This document shows, piece by piece, positions 56,628 to 64,000 of a stretch of 64,000 bases of DNA. The DNA comes from Brevundimonas sp. (lineage in GTDB: Bacteria; Pseudomonadota; Alphaproteobacteria; Caulobacterales; Caulobacteraceae): the NCBI RefSeq assembly GCF_030682035.1, contig NZ_JAUXQZ010000037.1, positions 111,537 to 175,536 on the forward strand, written 5' to 3'. The translations under genes were made by a program, and so were the position numbers. The first letter of the stretch is position 1. Each line of letters starts with the position of its first letter. The notes beneath the pieces are model-generated. The model saw only the letters and a program-made list of their open reading frames with translations. It searched no databases and was not told where the DNA came from.

Positions 56628-57268
56628 CGACCAACAACACGCCGCTGATCGGCGTCGGCAACCAGGGCGCATCGCCGGTGGGGCCGGCGTCCTCGCGTCT
56701 GGCCACGCCGATGAGCACCACCATGTTCAACACCGGCGCCCGGTCGTCGGTCGAGGGCTACGACCCGGCCATCCACGACAAATTCTTCGAAGCCGTGAAC
56801 GCCGAGCTGGGCGAGCGCGGCTTCATCACCACTTCGCTGGACGACGTCATCAACTGGGCCCGCACCGGCTCGCTGATGTGGATGACGTTCGGGCTCGCCT
56901 GCTGCGCCGTCGAGATGATGCAGGCGTCGATGCCGCGCTTCGACATGGAGCGGTTCGGCATGGCCCCGCGCGCCAGCCCGCGCCAGTCGGATCTGATGAT
57001 CGTGGCCGGCACCCTGACCAACAAGATGGCTCCGGCCCTGCGCAAGGTCTACGACCAGATGCCGGACCCGCGCTATGTGCTGTCCATGGGCAGCTGCGCC
57101 AATGGCGGCGGATATTACCACTACAGTTACAGCGTCGTTCGCGGTTGCGATCGCGTTGTGCCGGTGGATGTCTATGTGCCGGGTTGCCCGCCCACCGCGG
57201 AGGCGCTGCTGTACGGCCTGTTGCAGCTGCAGAAGAAGATCCGCCGCACCGGGACGATCGACCGATGA
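56618..57268 (+). CDS. nuoB: NADH-quinone oxidoreductase subunit B
   Basis: A 216-residue peripheral-arm subunit carrying cluster N2, which passes electrons to quinone. Cluster cysteines lie in [27 protein letters not shown] and [14 protein letters not shown]. The ATG at 56618 overlaps nuoA by ten bases; a GTG at 56624 is the alternative. The N-terminal 60 residues are longer than the core family. Overlaps nuoC by four bases. Confidence 0.96.
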   Translation: MGVTTNNTPLIGVGNQGASPVGPASSRLATPMSTTMFNTGARSSVEGYDPAIHDKFFEAVNAELGERGFITTSLDDVINWARTGSLMWMTFGLACCAVEMMQASMPRFDMERFGMAPRASPRQSDLMIVAGTLTNKMAPALRKVYDQMPDPRYVLSMGSCANGGGYYHYSYSVVRGCDRVVPVDVYVPGCPPTAEALLYGLLQLQKKIRRTGTIDR

Positions 57269-57906
57269 ACGCGCTCGCACGCATCGCGGAGCTGGAAACC
57301 GCGCTGACGCCGCTGGGCGCCGAGATGGTGGGCGCGCTGGGCGTCGAGGCCCAGGTGGCGTTCGGCGAGCTGACGCTGATTACGGATCGCGCGAGCATCC
57401 TCGAGGTGCTGACGGCGCTGAAGGACCGGTTCGGGTTCCAGCAGCTGCTGGACCTCTGCGGCGTCGACTTTCCGGACCGTGAGGAGCGGTTCGAGGTCGT
57501 CTATCACCTGCTGTCCATGACGCGGAACACGCGCGTGCGGGTCAAACTGACCACCGACGAGGTCCAGCCGGTGCCCAGCGCCGTGGGCGTCTTCCCGTGC
57601 GCCGACTGGTTCGAGCGCGAGGCGTTCGACATGTACGGCATGCTGTTCGAGGGGCATCCGGACCTGCGCCGGTTGCTGACCGACTATGGCTTCCAGGGGC
57701 ATCCGCTGCGCAAGGACTTCCCCATGACCGGCTATGTCGAAGTGCGTTACGACGAGGAGCAGAAGCGGGTGGTCTATGAACCCGTCAAACTGACCCAGGA
57801 GTTCCGGAATTTTGATTTCCTGTCTCCGTGGGAAGGCGCGGAATATTCGCTCGACATCCTGCCGGGCGACGAGAAGGCGCAAGGACTGGCGGGGAGCAAG
57901 GCCTGA
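57265..57906 (+). CDS. nuoC: NADH-quinone oxidoreductase subunit C
   Basis: A 213-residue peripheral subunit of complex I. Family blocks are [75 protein letters not shown] and [12 protein letters not shown]. It is a separate gene rather than fused to nuoD, as usual in alphaproteobacteria. ATGA overlap with nuoB and one-base overlap with nuoD. Confidence 0.96.
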   Translation: MNALARIAELETALTPLGAEMVGALGVEAQVAFGELTLITDRASILEVLTALKDRFGFQQLLDLCGVDFPDREERFEVVYHLLSMTRNTRVRVKLTTDEVQPVPSAVGVFPCADWFEREAFDMYGMLFEGHPDLRRLLTDYGFQGHPLRKDFPMTGYVEVRYDEEQKRVVYEPVKLTQEFRNFDFLSPWEGAEYSLDILPGDEKAQGLAGSKA

Positions 57907-59165
57907 TGGCTGACGGTCACAACACCCCCCTGCCGATCGGCGCCACCGACATCTTCGATGATGGCCTGACCGACCACGCCCGCGCGCTGGACGACCGGAA
58001 GTTCACGATCAATTTCGGCCCGCAACATCCGGCCGCCCACGGCGTGCTGCGTCTGGTGCTGGAGCTGGACGGCGAGCTGGTGACGCGCGTCGATCCTCAC
58101 ATCGGCCTGCTGCACCGCGGCACCGAAAAGCTGATGGAGGCGCGGACCTATCTGCAGAACGTGCCCTATCTGGATCGCCTCGACTATGTCGCGCCGATGA
58201 ACCAGGAGCACGCCTTCTGCCTGGCCATCGAAAAACTGCTGGGCGTCGACGTGCCCTACCGGGCCCAGCTGATCCGGGTGCTGTATTCCGAGATCGGCCG
58301 CATCCTCTCGCACCTGCTGAACGTGACCACCCAGGCCATGGACGTCGGCGCCCTGACGCCGCCGCTGTGGGGCTTTGAGGAACGCGAGAAGCTGATGGTG
58401 TTCTACGAGCGGGCCTCGGGCGCCCGTCTGCACGCCAACTATTTCCGGCCCGGCGGCGTCCATCAGGACCTGCCCAATGAGCTGGTCGACGACATCGGCC
58501 GCTGGTGCCGCGAATTCCCCGCGGCCCTGTCCGACATTGAATCCCTTGTCACCGAGAACCGCATCTTCAAACAGCGCAACGTCGACATCGGCGTGGTGTC
58601 GAAACAGCAGGCGCTGGACTGGGGCTTCACCGGGGTGATGCTGCGCGGCTCGGACATTCCGTGGGATCTGCGCAAGTCGCAGCCCTACGAATGCTATGCC
58701 GATCTGGAGTTCGATATTCCGGTCGGCAAGAACGGCGACTGCTGGGACCGCTACCTGTGCCGCATCGAGGAGATGAAACAGTCGGTGCGGATCATGGAGC
58801 AGTGCATCCACCTGCTGCGAAACTGCCCCGGCGAGCCGGTGATGACCGAGAACAACAAGATCGTCCCGCCGCGCCGCGGTGAAATGAAGCGGTCGATGGA
58901 AGCCCTGATCCACCACTTCAAACTCTACACCGAAGGCTTCCGCACGCCCGAGGGCGAGGTCTATGCCTCGGTCGAGGCGCCCAAGGGCGAGTTCGGCATC
59001 TATCTGGTCAGCGACGGCACCAACAAACCGTACCGGGTCAAGATTTCGGCCCCGGGTTTCCGCTCCTTGCAGGCCATGGACTGGATGAACCGCGGGCATA
59101 TGCTGGCCGACGTCTCGGCCATCCTGGGGTCGCTGGATATCGTGTTCGGGGAAGTGGACCGGTGA
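57906..59165 (+). CDS. nuoD: NADH-quinone oxidoreductase subunit D
   Basis: A 419-residue 49-kDa-type subunit lining the quinone site. Key blocks: [25 protein letters not shown] (quinone-site histidines), [35 protein letters not shown] and [23 protein letters not shown]. Length is normal. Its stop overlaps the start of a SnoaL-like gene, so the nuo operon is interrupted here by three non-nuo genes before nuoE. Confidence 0.97.
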   Translation: MADGHNTPLPIGATDIFDDGLTDHARALDDRKFTINFGPQHPAAHGVLRLVLELDGELVTRVDPHIGLLHRGTEKLMEARTYLQNVPYLDRLDYVAPMNQEHAFCLAIEKLLGVDVPYRAQLIRVLYSEIGRILSHLLNVTTQAMDVGALTPPLWGFEEREKLMVFYERASGARLHANYFRPGGVHQDLPNELVDDIGRWCREFPAALSDIESLVTENRIFKQRNVDIGVVSKQQALDWGFTGVMLRGSDIPWDLRKSQPYECYADLEFDIPVGKNGDCWDRYLCRIEEMKQSVRIMEQCIHLLRNCPGEPVMTENNKIVPPRRGEMKRSMEALIHHFKLYTEGFRTPEGEVYASVEAPKGEFGIYLVSDGTNKPYRVKISAPGFRSLQAMDWMNRGHMLADVSAILGSLDIVFGEVDR

Positions 59166-59536
59166 TGTTCGACTGCGATCCCGCCGCCGTCATTGACCAG
59201 CAGCTCGCCGCTTGGCGCGCGCGCGACGCGGAGGCGTTCGCGTCCCACTATGCCGCCGATGCGGTGATGACGGACCATCCGGGCGTGGTGACGTTCAGCG
59301 GCCGCGAAGCCATTCAGGCCCGCTATGCCCGGGCCTTCGCTGCGAGGGGCCCGGCACAGGTGGTCATCGAGACCCGGATAGTCTCCGGCGATTACGTCAT
59401 CGACGATGAGACGGTTTCGTGGGCGCAGGGCGGAGGACGCGGCGTCGTCATCTATCGCGTGCAGAACTGCCTGATCACCCGCGCGGACTATCTGCCGTTC
59501 CAGACGGCTCCAGCTGCGCCGGAGCCCGCCCAATGA
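59165..59536 (+). CDS. SnoaL/NTF2-like protein inside the nuo operon
   Basis: A 123-residue protein with an NTF2-like cone fold pattern: AVIDQQLAAWRARDAEAFASHYAADAVMTDHPG then SGREAIQARYARAFAARGPAQVVI. Members bind small hydrophobic ligands or act as isomerases; the role here is unknown. The ATG at 59165 overlaps the nuoD stop; GTG 59162 is an alternative. Its stop overlaps the next gene (ATGA). Confidence 0.8.
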   Translation: MFDCDPAAVIDQQLAAWRARDAEAFASHYAADAVMTDHPGVVTFSGREAIQARYARAFAARGPAQVVIETRIVSGDYVIDDETVSWAQGGGRGVVIYRVQNCLITRADYLPFQTAPAAPEPAQ

Positions 59537-59934
59537 GCGCCTTCGCCGTCGATCCGATCTTCACCCAGATGCAGGGCGTCGCCTTCGCCGGCCTGCTGAC
59601 GTTCGCCATCATGTTGCAGACGGCGTTCTCCCCGAAACGCCGCGCCATCATGGGCCGGATGAAATTCGTCCTGGCCAGCGCCGTCGTCGCGGCGCCGGGT
59701 CTGGCGGGGGTGACGTTCGTGCGCGGCGCCTACCGGCTCGGCTATCTGGAAGAGGGCCGGGGTTTCTGGGAGGCCAATCTGCGCTCGTTCGTGTGGATGA
59801 GCGGCGCCATCTTCGCCGGGCAGATGGCCGTGCGTTTCCTGCCGCCGATGTCGTGGCTGTCGCGTGATCTGAACAATGCCGGCCGCGCGGTGTGGAGCGA
59901 GCGGCTTGGCCGGTGGATGGGGAGGGCGCGATGA
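59533..59934 (+). CDS. small membrane protein inside the nuo operon
   Basis: A 133-residue protein with hydrophobic stretches at about 12-30, 42-60 and 84-101 and a basic C-terminus (SERLGRWMGRAR). I do not recognise it. It overlaps both neighbours by four bases. It could be an assembly factor or accessory subunit of complex I, by position only. Confidence 0.7.
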   Translation: MSAFAVDPIFTQMQGVAFAGLLTFAIMLQTAFSPKRRAIMGRMKFVLASAVVAAPGLAGVTFVRGAYRLGYLEEGRGFWEANLRSFVWMSGAIFAGQMAVRFLPPMSWLSRDLNNAGRAVWSERLGRWMGRAR

Positions 59935-60119
59935 GCGACAAGGCGTTGAGCGCCGCCCTTTCGCAGGGCTGGGAATTGCACAGCTATTCCTCGAGCAGCC
60001 CGCATGGAGAGCCGCTTCATCACAGTTTCCTGCTGCGTCGCTCAGGCCAGTGGAAGGTGCTGACCGTGCGCAAGAAATACATGGGAAGCGGTGTGGTCAC
60101 TACCGAGATGGAAGTCTGA
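59931..60119 (+). CDS. 62-residue hypothetical protein inside the nuo operon
   Basis: A tiny soluble protein with the pattern GWELHSYSSSSPHGEPLHHSF then GQWKVLTVRKKYMGSGVVTTEMEV, reminiscent of DUF4177-like small beta proteins but not firmly assignable. It overlaps the preceding gene by four bases and nuoE by one base (TGATG), so it is translated as part of the operon. Confidence 0.7.
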   Translation: MSDKALSAALSQGWELHSYSSSSPHGEPLHHSFLLRRSGQWKVLTVRKKYMGSGVVTTEMEV

Positions 60120-60781
60120 TGAGCGTTCGTCGTCTCGCCAAGGTACAGCCGGCCTCGTTCGCCTTCTCGAAGGCGACGAAGGCCAAGGCCGACTGGTGGA
60201 TTGCCAAATACCCGGCCGACCGTCGCCAGTCGGCGGTGATCCCGATCCTGTGGCTGGTGCAGAAGCAGGAGGGCTGGTGCCCTGAGCCGGGTTTGCGAGC
60301 CATCGCGGACCTGCTGGGCATGCCCTACATCCGGGTGCTGGAGGTCGCGACCTTCTACACCATGTTCATGCTCGAGCCGGTCGGTTCGGCCGCCCTGATC
60401 CAGGTCTGCGGCACCACGCCGTGCATGCTGCGCGGCGCCGGTGATCTGATGGAGGTCTGCAAGAAGAAGATCGGCCCCAAGGACGTGCTGAGCGCCGACG
60501 GCCGCTTCACCTGGCAGGAGGTCGAATGCCTCGGCGCCTGCGCCAATGCGCCGATGGCCCAGATCAACGACTATTATTTCGAGGACCTGACCGCCGAAAC
60601 CATGGCGCAGGTCATCGACGACTTCGCCGCCGGCAAGCAGCCCAAGCCGGGGTCGCGGGTCGGGCGTGTGAGTTCGGAGCCGGAAGGCGGGGCGCTGACC
60701 CTGACCGACCCCAAACTCTATGACGGCTCGGCGGCCAGGAAGATCAAGAAACTGCCGAACAGCGAACCGGTGACGGCATGA
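60119..60781 (+). CDS. nuoE: NADH-quinone oxidoreductase subunit E
   Basis: A 220-residue 24-kDa-type subunit carrying the [2Fe-2S] cluster N1a next to the FMN site. The four cysteines lie in VCGTTPCMLRGA and EVECLGACANAPM. The C-terminal 50 residues (GSRVGRVSSEPEGG ... KKLPNSEPV) are an alphaproteobacterial tail. Its stop overlaps the ATG of a 73-codon frame running through repeat copy D. Confidence 0.96.
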   Translation: MSVRRLAKVQPASFAFSKATKAKADWWIAKYPADRRQSAVIPILWLVQKQEGWCPEPGLRAIADLLGMPYIRVLEVATFYTMFMLEPVGSAALIQVCGTTPCMLRGAGDLMEVCKKKIGPKDVLSADGRFTWQEVECLGACANAPMAQINDYYFEDLTAETMAQVIDDFAAGKQPKPGSRVGRVSSEPEGGALTLTDPKLYDGSAARKIKKLPNSEPVTA

Positions 60782-60826
60782 CGGTGGTGACTTCAACAGC
60801 TTCCGGAGTGACCATGCTCAAAGAGC

Positions 60827-60975
60827 TCTCCCCCTCGATGGGGGAGGGTTGGATGGGGGTGCGCGCGCCGTCGTCGCGCCAGGAGGCGCAGTTGGCGCGG
60901 TGCCTTTCGCGCCAGTTCCTGAAGCACCGAGCATTCACCCCCATCCCCGACCCTTCCCCCCTCGAGGGGGAAGGG
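60827..60975. repeat. operon-junction inverted-repeat element, copy D (after nuoE)
   Basis: A 149-bp element with ends TCTCCCCCTCGATGGGGGAGGG / CCCTTCCCCCCTCGAGGGGG cut to family pattern and inner arms GGTTGGATGGGGGTGCG / CACCCCCATCCCCGACCC. It lies within a 73-codon open frame (60778-60999) that starts as ATGA on the nuoE stop and ends as ATGA on the next gene's start, the same arrangement as copy B. Confidence 0.88.
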
Positions 60976-60995
60976 AGTTTCAAGGGCAGCCTGCA

Positions 60996-61262
60996 ATGAG
61001 TGGCCCCGACCTGTCCAACGACGAAGCCGTCGCCGCCTACCGTGCCGAGCTGCGGATGGTCGGGCGCAGCCAGCGTCTGGCCGGTTTCGCCCTCGTCGTG
61101 GGCGGGGCCATTGCCGTCTGGGCCGCCGGTTATGCCGGAGCCGTCGGGCCGACCGTGCAGTGGGGCGGCTATGCGGCGCTGGCGCTCGGCTGGGCCTTGA
61201 TGCTGGCCGCCATCTTCCTGCGCACCCGCTATCACCGCCAGCGCATGCGGGAGGAAGGGTGA
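60996..61262 (+). CDS. small two-helix membrane protein inside the nuo operon
   Basis: An 88-residue protein with two transmembrane stretches (about 29-48 and 54-73), a soluble N-terminus (NDEAVAAYRAELRMVGRSQRL) and a basic tail (RTRYHRQRMREEG). Not recognised. Its ATG at 60996 overlaps the stop of the repeat-spanning frame, and its stop overlaps the next gene. Confidence 0.7.
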   Translation: MSGPDLSNDEAVAAYRAELRMVGRSQRLAGFALVVGGAIAVWAAGYAGAVGPTVQWGGYAALALGWALMLAAIFLRTRYHRQRMREEG

Positions 61263-61582
61263 TGGTCGAGGGAATAGACCTCAAGGAGTTCGTGGAACGG
61301 CAGCGGTCCTTGCCGGAACCCACCCGTTCTGAAGAAGCGATCAAGTTCGGCGCTTGGAATCGCGAGGCGATCATGCAGGGCCGAGGCCCGATTACTGCCG
61401 CCCTCCTGATCTGGTTTGCTGCGGTTCTCGTCGGCATCCTTGCGCTGGGTGACGATGCTCCGCTTTCCTTAGGTTGGCTTTTCGTCGCTGCCGCGGGCGT
61501 CCTTGCTGGATTGCCTCTCTTTGTGTTGGGCACCCGCCGCGAAAAGCGGTGGCGCCGTACTAATCCTTTCAAGGCTCACTGA
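61262..61582 (+). CDS. small two-helix membrane protein inside the nuo operon
   Basis: A 106-residue protein with two hydrophobic helices (about 43-62 and 68-88), a charged N-terminus ([18 protein letters not shown]) and a basic tail ([14 protein letters not shown]). Not recognised. Composition is slightly less GC-rich than nuoF. It overlaps nuoF by one base. With the previous gene it may form a small membrane pair. Confidence 0.7.
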   Translation: MVEGIDLKEFVERQRSLPEPTRSEEAIKFGAWNREAIMQGRGPITAALLIWFAAVLVGILALGDDAPLSLGWLFVAAAGVLAGLPLFVLGTRREKRWRRTNPFKAH

Positions 61583-62913
61583 TGGTCGGCATCCTCGAAG
61601 ACAAGGATCGCATCTTCACCAACCTGTACGGCTTCCATGACTGGACGCTGGAGGGGGCGAAGACGCGTGGCGCGTGGAACGCGACCAGGGACATGCTCGA
61701 CCTCGGGCGCGACTGGATCATCACCAACGTCAAGAACTCCGGCCTGCGCGGCCGCGGCGGCGCCGGCTTCGGCACGGGTCTGAAATGGTCCTTCATGCCG
61801 AAAGAGGTGAAGGACCGTCCTCACTATCTGGTCGTCAACGCCGATGAATCCGAGCCGGGCACCTGCAAGGACCGGGAGATCATGCGCCATGATCCCCACC
61901 TGCTGATCGAGGGCTGTCTGATCGCCTCCTTCGCGATGCAGGCCAAGGCCTGTTACATCTATCTGCGCGGCGAATATGTGCTGGAGCGCGAGCGCATGGA
62001 GGCCGCGGTCAAACAGGCCTATGAGGCCAAACTCATCGGCAAGAACAACGTCCACGGCTGGGATTTCGACGTCTACATCCACCACGGCGCCGGGGCCTAC
62101 ATCTGCGGCGAGGAGACGGCCCTGCTGGAAAGCCTGGAGGGCAAGAAGGGCCAGCCGCGCCTCAAGCCGCCGTTCCCGGCCGGCGCCGGCCTCTACGGCT
62201 GCCCGACCACGGTCAACAACGTCGAGTCGATCGCGGTGGTGGGCACCATCCTGCGCCGCGGGGCCGAATGGTTCGCGGGCTTCGGCCGGCCGAACAACAC
62301 CGGCACCAAGATCATGTCGATCAGCGGCCACGTGAACCGGCCGTGCAACGTCGAAGAGGTCATGTCGATCCCGCTGCGTCAGCTGCTGGAAGAGCATTGC
62401 GGCGGCGTGCGCGGCGGCTGGGACAATCTGAAGGCCATCATCCCCGGCGGCTCCTCGGTGCCGCTGATCACGCGCGAGATGTCCGAAGTCGCCCTGATGG
62501 ATTTCGACAGCCTGCGCGAAATGCGCTCGGGCCTCGGCACCGCGGCGGTGATCGTCATGGACCAGTCGACCGATCTGGTCCGCGCCATCGCCCGCATCAG
62601 CTATTTCTACAAGCATGAGAGCTGCGGCCAGTGCACGCCATGCCGCGAGGGCACCGGCTGGATGTGGCGGGTGCTGACCCGCATGGCCGAGGGCCGCGCC
62701 CACAAGCGCGAGATCGACATGCTGCTGGAAGTAACCAAGCAGGTCGAGGGTCACACCATCTGCGCGCTCGGTGACGCCGCGGCGTGGCCGATCCAGGGCC
62801 TGATCGCGCATTTCCGTCACGAGATCGAGGAACGCATCGACCGGTATTCGCACAAGGCGGATGCCGACGACGCCGGCATTCGCGATCCCGCCCACATGGT
62901 CGCGGCTGAGTAG
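61582..62913 (+). CDS. nuoF: NADH-quinone oxidoreductase subunit F
   Basis: A 443-residue 51-kDa-type subunit that binds NADH, FMN and cluster N3. The flavin/NADH region is [17 protein letters not shown] ... [17 protein letters not shown], with [19 protein letters not shown]; the [4Fe-4S] cysteines lie in [14 protein letters not shown] and [13 protein letters not shown]. Length is normal. The ATG at 61582 overlaps the stop of the upstream membrane protein gene. Confidence 0.97.
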   Translation: MVGILEDKDRIFTNLYGFHDWTLEGAKTRGAWNATRDMLDLGRDWIITNVKNSGLRGRGGAGFGTGLKWSFMPKEVKDRPHYLVVNADESEPGTCKDREIMRHDPHLLIEGCLIASFAMQAKACYIYLRGEYVLERERMEAAVKQAYEAKLIGKNNVHGWDFDVYIHHGAGAYICGEETALLESLEGKKGQPRLKPPFPAGAGLYGCPTTVNNVESIAVVGTILRRGAEWFAGFGRPNNTGTKIMSISGHVNRPCNVEEVMSIPLRQLLEEHCGGVRGGWDNLKAIIPGGSSVPLITREMSEVALMDFDSLREMRSGLGTAAVIVMDQSTDLVRAIARISYFYKHESCGQCTPCREGTGWMWRVLTRMAEGRAHKREIDMLLEVTKQVEGHTICALGDAAAWPIQGLIAHFRHEIEERIDRYSHKADADDAGIRDPAHMVAAE

Positions 62914-62922
62914 GGGGGAGCG

Positions 62923-63135
62923 ATGGCAGACGAACCGGATAACATCTTTCTTTCGATCCTGCGCAAGATTGATCAGCGCACCGAGCGAATGGCGGAGGAT
63001 CTTCATGACCTGAAGGTGCGTGTCACGCCCGTCGATGAAGGACGGGCCGGAGTCAACCGCAGACTGGATCGTCTGGAACACCGCGTCGTCGAACGGATCG
63101 AGAAGCGTCTCGAACTGTCGGACGCAACGCATTGA
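62923..63135 (+). CDS. small coiled-coil protein between nuoF and nuoG
   Basis: A 70-residue protein, mostly one amphipathic helix with heptad pattern (ILRKIDQRTERMAEDLHDLKVRV ... NRRLDRLEHRVVERIEKRLEL). A strong GGGGGAG site precedes the ATG at 62923. Function unknown; similar short coiled-coil proteins are scattered in alphaproteobacterial genomes. It is set between nuoF and nuoG with 9- and 71-base gaps. Confidence 0.7.
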   Translation: MADEPDNIFLSILRKIDQRTERMAEDLHDLKVRVTPVDEGRAGVNRRLDRLEHRVVERIEKRLELSDATH

Positions 63136-63206
63136 GAGACGATGGGCAACCATGAAGACCGCCGGCGTCACGATATCCGACCGGCAGCTGTGAAAGACTT
63201 GAGGCA

Positions 63207-64000
63207 ATGACCATACTCATCGTCGATGGCAAAGAAATCGATGTCCCCGCGGACTTCACGCTGCTGCAGGCCTGTGAAATGGCGGGCGCGGAAATTCCGC
63301 GCTTTTGCTACCACGAGCGGCTGTCGATCGCCGGCAATTGCCGGATGTGCCTGGTCGAGGTGAAGGGCGGCCCGAAGCCGGTGGCAAGCTGCGCCTGGGC
63401 GGTTCGCGATTGCCGTCCGGGTCCCAAGGGTGAGCCGCCCGAAATCTCGACCCGGTCGCCGATGGTGAGGAAGGCGCGCGAAGGCGTGATGGAGTTCCTG
63501 CTGATCAACCATCCGCTGGACTGCCCGATCTGCGATCAGGGCGGCGAGTGCGACCTGCAGGATCAGGCGATGGGCTACGGCGTCGACACCAGCCGCTTTG
63601 CTGAAAACAAGCGCGCGGTCGAGGACAAGTATCTCGGCGCACTGGTCAAGACCTCGATGAACCGCTGCATCCAGTGCACGCGCTGCGTCCGCTTCGCCGC
63701 CGAAGTCTGCGGCGTGCCGGAAATGGGCGCGACCGGCCGCGGTGAGGACATGGAGATCACCACCTATCTGGAGTCGGCGCTGACCTCGGAGCTGCAGGGC
63801 AATCTGGTGGATATCTGCCCGGTCGGCGCGCTGACCTCGAAACCCTATGCCTTCGCGGCCCGGCCCTGGGAGCTCGGCAAGACGCAGTCGATCGATGTGA
63901 TGGACGGCGTCGGCTCGGCGATCCGGGTCGATACCCGCGGCCGCGAGGTGATGCGGATCCTGCCGCGCGTCAACGAGGCGGTGAACGAGGAGTGGATTTC
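63207..64000 (+). CDS. nuoG: NADH-quinone oxidoreductase subunit G (3' end outside window)
   Basis: The first 264 residues of the 75-kDa-type subunit. The N-terminal [2Fe-2S] ferredoxin domain has [19 protein letters not shown] and SCAWAVRDC; the His-Cys3 cluster N5 and the N4 region are in [19 protein letters not shown] and [12 protein letters not shown], with [21 protein letters not shown] site precedes the ATG at 63207. The window ends in the molybdopterin-like domain. Confidence 0.96.
   Translation, partial: MTILIVDGKEIDVPADFTLLQACEMAGAEIPRFCYHERLSIAGNCRMCLVEVKGGPKPVASCAWAVRDCRPGPKGEPPEISTRSPMVRKAREGVMEFLLINHPLDCPICDQGGECDLQDQAMGYGVDTSRFAENKRAVEDKYLGALVKTSMNRCIQCTRCVRFAAEVCGVPEMGATGRGEDMEITTYLESALTSELQGNLVDICPVGALTSKPYAFAARPWELGKTQSIDVMDGVGSAIRVDTRGREVMRILPRVNEAVNEEWI

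Overview
This GC-rich window reads as chromosome of a Caulobacterales alphaproteobacterium, most like Brevundimonas or another Caulobacteraceae. That is inferred from gene order and style: RNase E ending in a GWW tail, a bactofilin fused by overlap to an M23 peptidase, an iscR-led suf operon, nuo genes with small extra genes between them, and CtrA-like TTAA-N7-TTAA boxes. No ribosomal RNA is present, so genus is not certain.

Layout. 1-4.9 kb: 5' part of a DEAD-box helicase (minus strand), a small membrane protein, a TadE/TadG-like pilus protein and a secreted caspase-like peptidase with three repeated beta domains. 4.9-7.8 kb: a small element bounded by an intact tRNA-Val and a direct copy of its 3' half; it carries a membrane diguanylate cyclase and no recognisable integrase. 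7.9-20.4 kb: gph, glmU, rpiA, a surface-lipoprotein/Slam pair, glutathione reductase, an aromatic amino acid cluster (DAHP synthase, ACT-less prephenate dehydratase, chorismate mutase) with a probable Phe/Tyr leader peptide, a DsbA-like protein and an M48 protease. 20.4-32.6 kb: rne, amiC, an inserted retron-like locus (phosphoribosyltransferase-like effector plus YADD reverse transcriptase), an ExoX-like exonuclease, mrcA and prfB with its programmed frameshift. 32.7-39.5 kb: bactofilin/M23, bcp, tyrS, a DOMON-like protein with a NamZ-type muramidase, a VapBC pair and an alpha/beta hydrolase lacking its serine.

39.6-50.5 kb is one tightly coupled operon for Fe-S cluster assembly (iscR, cysteine desulfurase, sufB, a GIY-YIG-type gene, sufC, sufD, sufS, sufT, sufA) that runs directly into a methionine importer (metN, metI, metQ) and a TfoX-like gene. 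50.5-56 kb: an acyltransferase, a soluble diguanylate cyclase, an RhlE-like helicase, a small secreted protein, a polysaccharide deacetylase and tRNA-Asp. 56.2-64 kb: respiratory complex I genes nuoA-nuoG (nuoG cut by the window end), with six small non-nuo genes spliced into the operon.

The most unusual features are (1) the retron-like defence locus between amiC and mrcA with a candidate structured RNA; (2) a family of about 150-bp inverted-repeat elements sitting exactly in operon junctions (glmU/rpiA, sufC/sufD, sufD/sufS, nuoE/next gene), each lying inside an open frame that starts on the upstream stop codon and ends at or runs into the downstream gene; (3) a YFYGFRY leader peptide with hairpins ahead of chorismate mutase; (4) the tRNA-Val-bounded element; (5) a two-repeat plus GIY-YIG nuclease-like gene inside the suf operon; and (6) a Slam/TbpB-like surface lipoprotein pair with the remnant of a second lipoprotein.
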